This document shows positions 23,006 through 29,976 of a stretch of 42,997 nucleotides of DNA, one piece after another. Below the pieces are notes generated by a model. It had not been told where the DNA came from and searched no databases. It saw only the letters and a list, made by a program, of their open reading frames with translations. Position 1 is the first letter of the stretch; each line of letters opens with the position of its first letter. Source of the stretch: Treponema sp. GTDB taxonomy: Bacteria > Spirochaetota > Spirochaetia > Treponematales > Treponemataceae. The DNA is taken from positions 1-42,997 of the forward strand of contig JAKSTQ010000020.1 of assembly GCA_024402475.1 (NCBI GenBank), read 5' to 3'. A program made the position numbers and the translations under genes.

Positions 23006-24097
23006 TCAGAAGTTTTGTGAAACAACAAGTCTGTTTTTACCGTTATCTTTTCCGACTAAAAGATGAGCATCGGCGTCTTTAAGTACCTGATAAGCGTTTT
23101 TGTGTTTTCTTGAAGAACTGATTCCATATGTTGCAGTAACGTGAATCGGCTGGTCTTCGTACATAAAAGTCAGCATGGCAAGATGTTCACGGATTTTATC
23201 AAGTTCAAAAGGAATTTCCGCAGAAGCAACAGGAATTATGATGATGAATTCTTCGCCACCCCAGCGGGCAATTTTTATGCTGATCGGAAGTTTTTTGCGC
23301 AATTCTGCAGTATAGCTTTTGAGAACAAAGTCACCGCAGTCATGTCCGTAATTGTCGTTAATTTTCTTAAAGTCATCAATGTCGAGGATTGCGATTGCAT
23401 ATTCAATATGTTCGTTTTCCTTGCGCTGTTCACACTGAGTAAGAATGGTCGAAGCTCTGTAACGGTTCATGAGTCCTGTAAGGATGTCATGGTTTGCGAT
23501 ATGTTCCAGTTCCTTTTGTGTGTGGTTGTTGCGGTGATGAATAAGGTTAAGGATGTGAGAAGCAAAGAAAGACAGAAATCCCAGCTGGCATGCAGTAAGA
23601 ATTATAATTGAAATAATGTAGCAGTGAGCAAAATATCTTGATGCCGGAGAAACTGCCGAAAACTGTGGAAGAATCATAATTCGCATGAAATATGACCAGA
23701 TTAAAGTCAAAAGGCAAAGAATTCCTGGAATTATAATATAGTAAACTTTTTTGCTGATTTCCCGCGAAAAAATGTAGCAGAGTGTAAAAATCGAAAGGAA
23801 TGAAATTTCAAAGTATGGATCAATTCCAATCTGGACAGTAATTAATATCGTTCTGCAGGAGATTTCAAGAGCATAAAATATCAGCAGGAAAAAACGCTTT
23901 GTTCTTGGAACTGTGTGCAGGAGAATAAAATAAAGCCCGATAGTAATTGAGCTGTATAAAATAAAGTAATAGTAGCTTTCGTCATAATGAAGCAGCAGGG
24001 ACAGGAGTATGGCAATATTGGCAATCAGGATAAATCCGAGCATGTAGTATGCCATTGTAGAAAACGCCAGGAATTTAGATGACAGATTGGATTTCAT
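23006..24097 (-). CDS. Membrane diguanylate cyclase (GGDEF), second of a tandem pair
   Basis: This 363-residue protein has about six transmembrane helices (about 12-185) followed by a GGDEF domain (about 195-360). The active signature is GGEEF at 280-284 (ARWGGEEF), with AILDIDDFKKINDNYGHDCGD as the metal/nucleotide motif. The product would be c-di-GMP. The inhibitory RxxD site that normally precedes GGEEF is absent (PISIKIARW there), so feedback inhibition is unlikely. The ATG overlaps the previous gene's stop (TAATG). The membrane part is a sensor of unknown ligand. Confidence 0.92.
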   Translation of the reverse strand: MKSNLSSKFLAFSTMAYYMLGFILIANIAILLSLLLHYDESYYYFILYSSITIGLYFILLHTVPRTKRFFLLIFYALEISCRTILITVQIGIDPYFEISFLSIFTLCYIFSREISKKVYYIIIPGILCLLTLIWSYFMRIMILPQFSAVSPASRYFAHCYIISIIILTACQLGFLSFFASHILNLIHHRNNHTQKELEHIANHDILTGLMNRYRASTILTQCEQRKENEHIEYAIAILDIDDFKKINDNYGHDCGDFVLKSYTAELRKKLPISIKIARWGGEEFIIIIPVASAEIPFELDKIREHLAMLTFMYEDQPIHVTATYGISSSRKHKNAYQVLKDADAHLLVGKDNGKNRLVVSQNF

Positions 24098-25179
24098 TAC
24101 TTTGTGTCTCCTGTTGTTACTACCTGATTTTTGCCGTTCTGTTTACCGTACATGAGGTTTTTGTCGGCCTCGATAAGCTGCATGGCAAATGTGTCTGGGT
24201 TTCCCGGGTTGCTCAATCCGATTGTAATGGAAACCTTAACCGGTTTTTTGTTGAAAATGAACGGATGAAGGTCTACTGTCGAACGAATGTCTTCGAGAAC
24301 GCGGTGAGCTGTTTTAACATTGCTTGTAAAGAAAATGATGAATTCTTCGCCACCCCAGCGGGCAAATACAGTTGTTTTTGGCAGATGCTGTTTTATGAGC
24401 TGGGCCATGTCGTGAAGAATAAGGTCACCGCAGTCATGTCCCTGGATGTCGTTGATTTTCTTGAATCCGTCAATATCAAAAATTGCGATTGCAAAGTCTG
24501 AATTTTTGTGTGCATCATTGCTCTGGTATTCACGGAGAATCGAAATGAATTTACGGCGGTTAAGAATCTTTGTCAGCGCATCATGGTTTGCAGAGAAAAT
24601 AAGGTAATTTTCGCGGTTTTTGGTTTTGAGGTGATAACGCTTGATTTTCTGTCGAGTCTGCATGGCGGCAAAAAGAATTGAAAGAAGACCTGCAAGACTG
24701 CATGCTGTGTTATGAACTGTATAGAACAGATCTGGAACAGGTGTTGCTGTGCTGAGACTGTTTTTATATTTGAATGCCAGCATGATGATAACCGCATTTG
24801 TGGTTATTGTGATCGGAAGAATTGCAGACATTGATTTTTTGTTCGAAATGATTACAAGAACAAAAAGGTAGCTCATGATTCCGATGGAAAGAATTTCGGC
24901 GCCCATAGGACTTCCGTATTTTGCAGTCATGACAAAACCGTAAACCATGGTTTCTACATCCATCAGCATGAACATTGCATATGGTGAATTTGTCCTTGAG
25001 TAAAGAATCATAAGAACTGTAAACAGTGCTGCACAAAGGTGGTAGCAGGTTACAAAATCATAGCTGAAATAGAAAGCCCATGGAGCCAGGAAAAGATGAA
25101 GAATGCAAAGAATTGCGCATAAGACGCAGATGTCCTTTTTATAGAGAATGTACAATGCTTTGCGAAATGTTGAAATCAT
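24097..25179 (-). CDS. Membrane diguanylate cyclase (GGDEF), first of a tandem pair
   Basis: This 360-residue paralogue of the next gene has about six transmembrane helices (about 15-175) and a GGDEF domain (about 190-355). The signature GGEEF is at 276-280, and IAIFDIDGFKKINDIQGHDCGD is intact, so c-di-GMP synthesis is expected. The RxxD inhibitory site is again missing (HLPKTTVFARW). The pair probably arose by tandem duplication and then diverged in the sensory half. It is transcribed from a promoter at 25206-25234 that lies back to back with the Zur-like gene. Confidence 0.92.
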   Translation of the reverse strand: MISTFRKALYILYKKDICVLCAILCILHLFLAPWAFYFSYDFVTCYHLCAALFTVLMILYSRTNSPYAMFMLMDVETMVYGFVMTAKYGSPMGAEILSIGIMSYLFVLVIISNKKSMSAILPITITTNAVIIMLAFKYKNSLSTATPVPDLFYTVHNTACSLAGLLSILFAAMQTRQKIKRYHLKTKNRENYLIFSANHDALTKILNRRKFISILREYQSNDAHKNSDFAIAIFDIDGFKKINDIQGHDCGDLILHDMAQLIKQHLPKTTVFARWGGEEFIIFFTSNVKTAHRVLEDIRSTVDLHPFIFNKKPVKVSITIGLSNPGNPDTFAMQLIEADKNLMYGKQNGKNQVVTTGDTK

Positions 25180-25205
25180 TTTTTCTGATAAATCCTATCC
25201 TTACT

Positions 25206-25234
25206 ATTATATTGCATGAATGCAAGATTTTCAA
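25206..25234 (-). promoter_or_regulatory. Promoter of the GGDEF operon with internal palindrome
   Basis: TTGAAA (25229-25234) and TATAAT (25206-25211) are 17 bases apart on the minus strand, with +1 predicted near 25199. The spacer contains the palindrome TTGCAT-GA-ATGCAA (25212-25225). It shares the TGCA core with the Zur-like operators next to it. Confidence 0.5.
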
Positions 25235-25247
25235 TGAATTTGTAAAC

Positions 25248-25286
25248 TGCAAATAATTTGCAAAATGTAATTGCAATTCATTTGCA
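25248..25286 (+). promoter_or_regulatory. Two Fur-family (Zur-type) 7-1-7 operators over the regulator's own promoter
   Basis: TGCAAAT-A-ATTTGCA (25248-25262) is a perfect 7-1-7 inverted repeat, the form typical of Fur-family operators. A second copy TGCAATT-C-ATTTGCA (25272-25286) has one mismatch and lies 24 bases further. The second overlaps the -35 TTGCAA (25271-25276) and the spacer of the promoter whose -10 is TATATT (25294-25299). Binding there would repress the regulator-znuA operon. Confidence 0.6.
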
Positions 25287-25305
25287 AATTGAATATATTA
25301 ACATT

Positions 25306-25719
25306 ATGAGATCTCAGACCTATAAAACCAGAATCGGAGAAGAAATTCTGCGGTGTCTGGAAGAACATAAGGATAAGGCTTTAAGCGTTCAGGACATCTG
25401 CGAATGGCTTGCAGCTCAGAATACGGAAACAAATATTACTACAGTTTACCGCCAGCTGGATAAACTGGTTGATGCAAAACAGGTAATCACGCACAGCGGA
25501 TCAAACGGTAAAAAAATACTTTTTCAGTATATTGCTCAGAATGAAGAATGTCTTAATCATCTGCATATTCAGTGTACAGGCTGCTCAAAGATAGTTCATC
25601 TTGACTGTCATGAATCATCAGATTTTACAAAGCATATTCAGGCAGAACATGGAATAACCCTGGATTTTGGAAAGACAGTAATTTACGGACTTTGTGCTGA
25701 TTGTGCGGCTGCAAAATAA
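25306..25719 (+). CDS. zur: Fur-family metalloregulator, probably zinc-responsive (Zur)
   Basis: This 137-residue Fur-family repressor has an N-terminal winged helix (about 1-75; LSVQDICEWLAAQNTETNITTVYRQLDKLVDAKQV) and a C-terminal dimerisation/metal domain (about 80-137). Two CxxC pairs for structural zinc are CTGC and CADC, and His/Cys residues appear in HLHIQCTGC and LDCHESSDF. The zinc assignment is inferred from the znuA-like gene 25 bases downstream. ATG 25306 is chosen because the predicted transcript begins there (TATATT seven bases upstream). An earlier in-frame TTG lies inside the operators. Two operator palindromes suggest autoregulation. Confidence 0.85.
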   Translation: MRSQTYKTRIGEEILRCLEEHKDKALSVQDICEWLAAQNTETNITTVYRQLDKLVDAKQVITHSGSNGKKILFQYIAQNEECLNHLHIQCTGCSKIVHLDCHESSDFTKHIQAEHGITLDFGKTVIYGLCADCAAAK

Positions 25720-25744
25720 AAAGCCGGATGGAGAAATTAATTTT

Positions 25745-26722
25745 ATGAAAATGTTTTCTATAAAGAATATAAAGATTGTAAGTGCGGTTATGGTACTTGC
25801 AGGAATTTCTGCGGGGCTTTGTTCCTGTAAAAAAGAAGCTGGTGAAAAATCACAGAAACCTGTAATCATTGCATCAGTTTTTCCGCTTTATGACTGGACA
25901 AAAAATATTGCAGGCGATGCAGTTGATGTAAAACTGCTTTTGAAAAACGGAACTGACCTGCACAGCTGGCAGCCGGCCGCAGGGGATATTCTTTCGGTGA
26001 TTAATGCGGATGCTTTTATTCATGTGGGCGGAGAATCAGATGTCTGGGTAAAGAAGGTGTTTGATTCAAATAAGCAGAGCAAAACTCGTGTCATTAACTG
26101 CATGAACATTCTTCATGATGAACTGATAGAAGAAGAACACGAGCATGAAGCAGAACATGAAAAAAATCATGATGAACTTGAATACGAAGAACACATCTGG
26201 CTTTCTCTTAATAATGCAAAAATATGTGTGACTCAGATTGCTTTTGCGCTTAGTGAACTTTTTCCTGAACATGCAGATGAGTTCAAAAATAATGCAGACA
26301 GTTACTGCGCAAAACTTGATGAACTGCAGAAATTCTGCAGGACAGAAATTGCTTCCGGGAACCTTAAAAAGTTTGCAGTGTTTGCTGACCGTTACGCCTT
26401 TGCATATTTTATGCGTGATTACGGCGTAGAAGTTGATGCTGCATTCCCGGGCTGCTCAGCAGATACAAATGCTAATTTTGAAACTGTTTTAAGGCTTGCA
26501 GGCAGAATTGATGAGTACAACCTTAAAAAAATTCTGGTAAGTGAGACAAGCGATTTTAAACTTGCAAACACAGTAATTTTAAATGCAAAAAATAAAGATG
26601 TTCAGATTATCGTTATGAACAGCATGCAGCAGGTTGTAGAAGAAGATGTTCTTATGGGCGAATCTTATCTTAACCTGATGAAGTACAATGTCGAAACTTT
26701 GATTGACTGTCTTGAGGAATAA
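25745..26722 (+). CDS. znuA: Zinc-binding lipoprotein of an ABC transporter (ZnuA/AdcA-like)
   Basis: This 325-residue cluster A-I metal-binding protein has a lipoprotein signal (LCSC, Cys28). Fold markers are IIASVFPLYDWTKNIAGD, the first metal ligand in GTDLHSWQPAAGDI (His73) and IHVGGESDVWV. A His/Glu-rich loop at about 130-150 (EEEHEHEAEHEKNHDELEYEEH) is typical of zinc importers, and EEHIWLSL carries the next ligand. ATG 25745 is preceded by GGAG. No permease (znuB) or ATPase (znuC) gene follows; the next gene is convergent. This binding protein must therefore work with a transporter encoded elsewhere or act in zinc storage. Confidence 0.85.
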   Translation: MKMFSIKNIKIVSAVMVLAGISAGLCSCKKEAGEKSQKPVIIASVFPLYDWTKNIAGDAVDVKLLLKNGTDLHSWQPAAGDILSVINADAFIHVGGESDVWVKKVFDSNKQSKTRVINCMNILHDELIEEEHEHEAEHEKNHDELEYEEHIWLSLNNAKICVTQIAFALSELFPEHADEFKNNADSYCAKLDELQKFCRTEIASGNLKKFAVFADRYAFAYFMRDYGVEVDAAFPGCSADTNANFETVLRLAGRIDEYNLKKILVSETSDFKLANTVILNAKNKDVQIIVMNSMQQVVEEDVLMGESYLNLMKYNVETLIDCLEE

Positions 26723-26739
26723 AATTACTGTCTGAGATT

Positions 26740-27585
26740 TTAAAGGTCTGCGGGAACAATTGGGGTGCGGGAATTTAATTCTTCCTGCATCTTTTTGTAT
26801 TTAAAAGGAGTAGTTCCGCAGTATTTCTTGAAGTCACGGATGAACTGGCTCTGGTCGTAGTAACCAAGATTCATTGCGGTTTCTGACATGTTTTCATTGC
26901 AGTCGTTGTTGAGAATTTCAAGTGTCTTCTGGAACTGAATTATCTTGCAGAAAATCTTAGGCGAAAATCCCATTTCATCAATAAAGACTTTGTTGATATA
27001 TCTTTCTGTGTAACCGGTTTTCTCCTGAAGTTCCTGAATCTTGATGTTTCCGTTTGCGTTGTAAATCATCTGCTTAACGGCAGATAAAAGTTCCTGACGG
27101 CCGTAAGCTTTTGGCTGCGTGTTTTCGAACTTTGAATGATATTCAGTAAAGATTTTAATTCTCTGTTCAAATTCTGTAGCGCCTGCCATAAGAGCAAGCC
27201 AGGACTTGTCGCCGTTGAGAATATCTTCTGTATTGTATCTGTGTTCGATAAGTTCCTTCATCGTAATGTTGAGCATTTTTGGATGATTGCCCGGCATGAA
27301 TCGTACACCGAAAATTTCGTTATGAAAAAGTCTGCTGTCGATGTGATATTCAAGGGGAGTTCCCGCAACATAAGAATGCATGTGTCCTGGTCTTAGAGGA
27401 TTGTATTCAAAGATTATATCAATGCATCCGTCGGGAACTATTCTGTGTTCTTTTTCTGTACTGGTTGTAAAAGTGTAGAAGTGACTGATTCCGTTTTTTA
27501 AATAAATTTCCTGCCTGTAATTTTCTGTGTCAAAAATGAAAAATGGCTGTGTCGGTCGTAATGCAAAAAATGTTTCTTCCGTCAT
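26740..27585 (-). CDS. AraC-family transcriptional regulator
   Basis: This 281-residue regulator has an N-terminal sensing domain of the DUF6597 type (about 1-155; IVPDGCIDIIFEY, a typical phrase). A C-terminal AraC DNA-binding domain (about 175-270) contains two helix-turn-helix units: NIKIQELQEKTGYTERYINKVFIDEMG and MSETAMNLGYYDQSQFIRDFKKYCGTTPFKYKK. The effector is unknown. It is divergent from the kinase-urt-ure locus, and a direct repeat (27703-27740) between the two promoters fits an AraC operator. Its own leader contains a terminator-like hairpin (27607-27636), then TGGAG before the ATG. Confidence 0.88.
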   Translation of the reverse strand: MTEETFFALRPTQPFFIFDTENYRQEIYLKNGISHFYTFTTSTEKEHRIVPDGCIDIIFEYNPLRPGHMHSYVAGTPLEYHIDSRLFHNEIFGVRFMPGNHPKMLNITMKELIEHRYNTEDILNGDKSWLALMAGATEFEQRIKIFTEYHSKFENTQPKAYGRQELLSAVKQMIYNANGNIKIQELQEKTGYTERYINKVFIDEMGFSPKIFCKIIQFQKTLEILNNDCNENMSETAMNLGYYDQSQFIRDFKKYCGTTPFKYKKMQEELNSRTPIVPADL

Positions 27586-27606
27586 AGTTTTCTCCAGGCA
27601 AAAAAA

Positions 27607-27636
27607 AAGCCGGACTCAAAAATATGAATCCGACTT
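27607..27636 (-). terminator. Terminator-like hairpin in the araC-type gene leader
   Basis: Read on the minus strand, AAGTCGGATTC pairs with GAGTCCGGCTT (11 bp, two G-U pairs) and is followed by a run of T. On the plus strand the G-U pairs become C-A mismatches, so it is built to work in the minus direction. It lies after the promoter (27656-27684) and before the ribosome binding site, so it ends no upstream gene. Confidence 0.65.
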
Positions 27637-27655
27637 CTTTGTCTCTTTATGAGAA

Positions 27656-27684
27656 TTTATAACCTTATATCGGTTAATAGTCAA
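27656..27684 (-). promoter_or_regulatory. Promoter of the araC-type gene
   Basis: On the minus strand TTGACT (27679-27684) and TATAAA (27656-27661) are exactly 17 bases apart. The predicted +1 is near 27649, giving a leader of about 64 bases that includes the hairpin 27607-27636. Confidence 0.65.
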
Positions 27685-27702
27685 TTGTTTTTTACCTTTT
27701 AA

Positions 27703-27740
27703 TTCCGATTTATACAATTTTACGTTTCCGATTTTTACAA
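27703..27740 (+). promoter_or_regulatory. Direct repeat resembling an AraC-type operator
   Basis: TTCCGATTTATACAA (27703-27717) and TTCCGATTTTTACAA (27726-27740) agree at 14 of 15 positions and are 23 bases apart, about two helical turns. The downstream copy covers a TTTACA (27734-27739) that could be the -35 of the kinase gene, with TATGTA (27758-27763) 18 bases further as a weak -10. This is the layout of an activator-dependent promoter next to an AraC gene. Confidence 0.6.
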
Positions 27741-27787
27741 GAAAATAATTTTTCAATTATGTAATATGCAGGTGCAAACGACAAAGG

Positions 27788-27822
27788 GGTCAGGTTCGCG
27801 TAATGGTGAATCTGACCTTTTT
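27788..27822 (+). terminator. Terminator-like hairpin in the leader of the kinase-like gene
   Basis: GGTCAGGTTC (27788-27797) / GAATCTGACC (27808-27817) form 10 bp with one G-U pair on the plus strand, followed by TTTTTG and TTTT. No plus-strand gene precedes it, so it cannot be an ordinary gene terminator. Seventeen bases after the T tail come GGAGG and the ATG at 27844. Confidence 0.7.
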
Positions 27823-27843
27823 GTTTTAAAGACGGAGGTTATC

Positions 27844-28536
27844 ATGGAAAATTATGTTATTACAATTGCCCGCGGTTTTGGCAGCGGCGGAAAACATATC
27901 GGCCAGGAACTTTCGATGCGTCTTGGTATTCCATGCTATGAAAGCCAGATATTAAGACTTGCTTCTGCGTGCAGCGGAATCAATGAAGGTCTTTTCAATA
28001 AAGTTGATGAACGCCTTATGAATCTCAGTTACATTCAGAGACTGTTCCAGACACCTTCTCTTGATTTTATTGCAACTCCTTCTGATAAAAAATTTACAGG
28101 TGATCAGAACCTGTTCAATATTCAGGCAAAAATTATCCGTGAGCTTTGTGCAAATCAAAGTTGTATTATTATCGGAAAATGTGCCAACTGGATTTTGAAA
28201 GATGAACCGAATGTTGCTTCGTTTTATGTTGAAGCTCCAAGAAAAAATTGTCTTGAGTCAATTACAAAACTTCTTGGTGTTGATGAAAAAGAAGCTGCAC
28301 GGTTGATTACAAAAACAGACAAGTATCGTGCAGATTACTATAAATATTACACCTGCGGACATACCTGGACTGATCCGGTTGCTTACGACATGACGCTGAA
28401 TACCGCAAGGGTCGGCAGGGATAAATCAGTTGATGTAATCATTGATTACCTTAAGTTAAAGTTTGGACCTGAGGTTCTGACAAAAAAAGGTGTCATTGAT
28501 TACGATGATTACCTAAAGAATACATCATTGTTCTAG
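27844..28536 (+). CDS. Cytidylate-kinase-like protein (PF13189-type P-loop)
   Basis: This 230-residue soluble protein resembles the cytidylate-kinase-like family. The N-terminal strand and loop ITIARGFGSGGKHIGQELSMRLGIPCYESQIL (about 5-37) replace the classical Walker A. Later parts are IIIGKCANWILKDEPNVASFYVEAPRK and YYKYYTCGHTWTDPVAYDMTLNTARVG. These proteins occur in anaerobes beside unrelated genes and are not proven to phosphorylate CMP. ATG 27844 has ACGGAGGT just upstream; an in-frame ATG at 27766 lies before the leader hairpin and is not preferred. The position between the AraC regulator and urtA suggests co-regulation with urea uptake. Confidence 0.8.
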   Translation: MENYVITIARGFGSGGKHIGQELSMRLGIPCYESQILRLASACSGINEGLFNKVDERLMNLSYIQRLFQTPSLDFIATPSDKKFTGDQNLFNIQAKIIRELCANQSCIIIGKCANWILKDEPNVASFYVEAPRKNCLESITKLLGVDEKEAARLITKTDKYRADYYKYYTCGHTWTDPVAYDMTLNTARVGRDKSVDVIIDYLKLKFGPEVLTKKGVIDYDDYLKNTSLF

Positions 28537-28586
28537 TCAGATAAAAAATTAAAAAAAGTAAATTAGAAATATTTTCAGGCAATGAG

Positions 28587-28641
28587 GCCGGTTTAAAAAT
28601 GTGAATTTGCGCAGTTCATGATTTTTGCCGGCTTTTTATTT
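28587..28641 (+). terminator. Large terminator-like hairpin between the kinase-like gene and urtA
   Basis: GCCGG (28587-28591) / CCGGC (28628-28632) close a long stem. It continues with AAAAAT (28595-28600) / ATTTTT (28621-28626) and GTGAA (28601-28605) / TTCAT (28615-28619). TTTTTATTTT follows. Only about 20 bases separate the T tail from the ACGGAGG ribosome binding site of urtA, leaving no room for a promoter. Transcription into urtA must therefore pass this hairpin. Confidence 0.75.
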
Positions 28642-28672
28642 TGATAAAGAAACTTTTTACGGAGGTAAAAAT

Positions 28673-29884
28673 ATGAAAAAGTTTACAGGTGCCGTTTTGG
28701 CTGGAGCTGTTATTGCAGCTTCTTTGGTTACAGGTTTGACAGGATGTGGAAAGTCGTCAGGTGCAACTGTAAAAGTTGGTCTTCTTCATTCTTTGACAGG
28801 TCCAATGGCTATCAGTGAAAAGTCAGTACGCGACGCAGAACTTCTTGCTATTGAAGAAATCAATAAAGCAGGTGGTGTTCTTGGAAAACAGATTTCTTAT
28901 GTAGAAGAAGACGGTGCATCAGAACCATCAACATTTGCTACAAAAGCAGAAAAACTTATCGACAGCGAAAAAGTTGCTACAGTATTCGGATGCTGGACAT
29001 CATCAAGCCGTAAGGCAGTAAAACCAATGTTCGAAGAATACAATTCACTTTTGTGGTATCCGGTACAGTACGAAGGTATGGAACAGTCACCTAACATCAT
29101 TTATACAGGTGCCGCTCCTAACCAGCAGATCGTTCCTGCTATTGATTACCTTATCAGCAAGGGTTACAAAAAATTCTTCCTTCTCGGAAGTGACTATGTA
29201 TTCCCACGTACAGCAAACATGATTATTACTGCACAGGTTAAAAATGCAGGACTTACAGTTGTTGGTGAAGAATATGCTGATATGGATCAGACAGACTTTG
29301 CTGCTATCATTTCTAAAATTGAAAGTGCAAAACCAGATGTTATCGTAAACACATTGAACGGTACAGGTAACGTAAGTTTCTTCAAGCAGATGAGCGAAAA
29401 GAACTACAGTGCAAAAGATTATATGACAATGTCTTTCAGTATTGCTGAAGAAGAAGTTGCAACAATCGGTGCAGATATCCTTAAGGATCACCTTGTAAGC
29501 TGGAACTACTACCAGACAACAGCAACTCCAGTTAACAAGAAGTTCGTTGATTCTTACAAGGCAATGTTCGGTGCTAAGCGCGTAACTTCTGACCCTGCAG
29601 AAGCTGCTTATGATGCAGTTTACCTCTGGGCAGCAGCATGTGAAAAAGCTGGAAGTTTCAAGGTTGAAGATGTTCTTGCTGCAATCCGCACAGGTTCAAT
29701 TTCATTCGATGCTCCAGAAGGAAAGGTTGTAATCAACGGCGAAAACCAGCACTTGTCTAAGCCAGTACGCGTTGGACAGGTTGGAGAAGATGGTTTGATT
29801 TATACAGTATATGAAACACCATCTGCAGTTTCACCAGATCCTTACCTTACAACATATGACTGGGCAAAAGGATTGTCTAACTAA
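28673..29884 (+). CDS. urtA: Urea ABC transporter, substrate-binding lipoprotein
   Basis: This 403-residue type I periplasmic binding protein has a lipoprotein signal (VTGLTGC, Cys25). UrtA-specific features are GLLHSLTGPMAISEKSVRDAELLAIEEINKAGG near residue 37, FGCWTSSSRKAVKPMFEEYNSLLWYPVQYEGMEQSPNIIYTGAAPNQQ, and the C-terminal DPYLTTYDW. It captures urea (or short amides) outside the membrane for UrtBCDE. ATG 28673 is preceded by ACGGAGGT, a much stronger ribosome binding site than most genes here have. First gene of the urt-ure series; a hairpin lies on either side of it. Confidence 0.95.
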   Translation: MKKFTGAVLAGAVIAASLVTGLTGCGKSSGATVKVGLLHSLTGPMAISEKSVRDAELLAIEEINKAGGVLGKQISYVEEDGASEPSTFATKAEKLIDSEKVATVFGCWTSSSRKAVKPMFEEYNSLLWYPVQYEGMEQSPNIIYTGAAPNQQIVPAIDYLISKGYKKFFLLGSDYVFPRTANMIITAQVKNAGLTVVGEEYADMDQTDFAAIISKIESAKPDVIVNTLNGTGNVSFFKQMSEKNYSAKDYMTMSFSIAEEEVATIGADILKDHLVSWNYYQTTATPVNKKFVDSYKAMFGAKRVTSDPAEAAYDAVYLWAAACEKAGSFKVEDVLAAIRTGSISFDAPEGKVVINGENQHLSKPVRVGQVGEDGLIYTVYETPSAVSPDPYLTTYDWAKGLSN

Positions 29885-29920
29885 GATTTATAAACCGTAA
29901 TTTTTACGGAAAGAAAATAA

Positions 29921-29960
29921 ACAGGATGGCTTCTATTATAAGGAGCCTTCCTGTTCTTTT
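29921..29960 (+). terminator. Hairpin with T-rich tail between urtA and urtB
   Basis: ACAGGA-t-GGCT (29921-29931) / AGCC-t-TCCTGT (29944-29954), plus an inner CT/AG, is followed by TCTTTT. A second small hairpin CCGTAA/TTACGG (29895-29909) precedes it. This could lower expression of the permease and ATPase genes relative to the abundant binding protein. Confidence 0.6.
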
Positions 29961-29976
29961 GAGACAGGAAAATGAT

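Noticed and set aside
27766..27843. Longer kinase-like protein starting at ATG 27766
   Set aside because: The extra 26 codons run through the leader hairpin, encode no recognisable segment, and the strong GGAGG lies at ATG 27844.
27770..27843. A known guanidine (mini-ykkC) or other catalogued riboswitch in the kinase leader
   Set aside because: A single ACGA occurs but not in a stem-closed tetraloop, and the paired hairpins of that class are missing. Only one terminator-like stem is visible.
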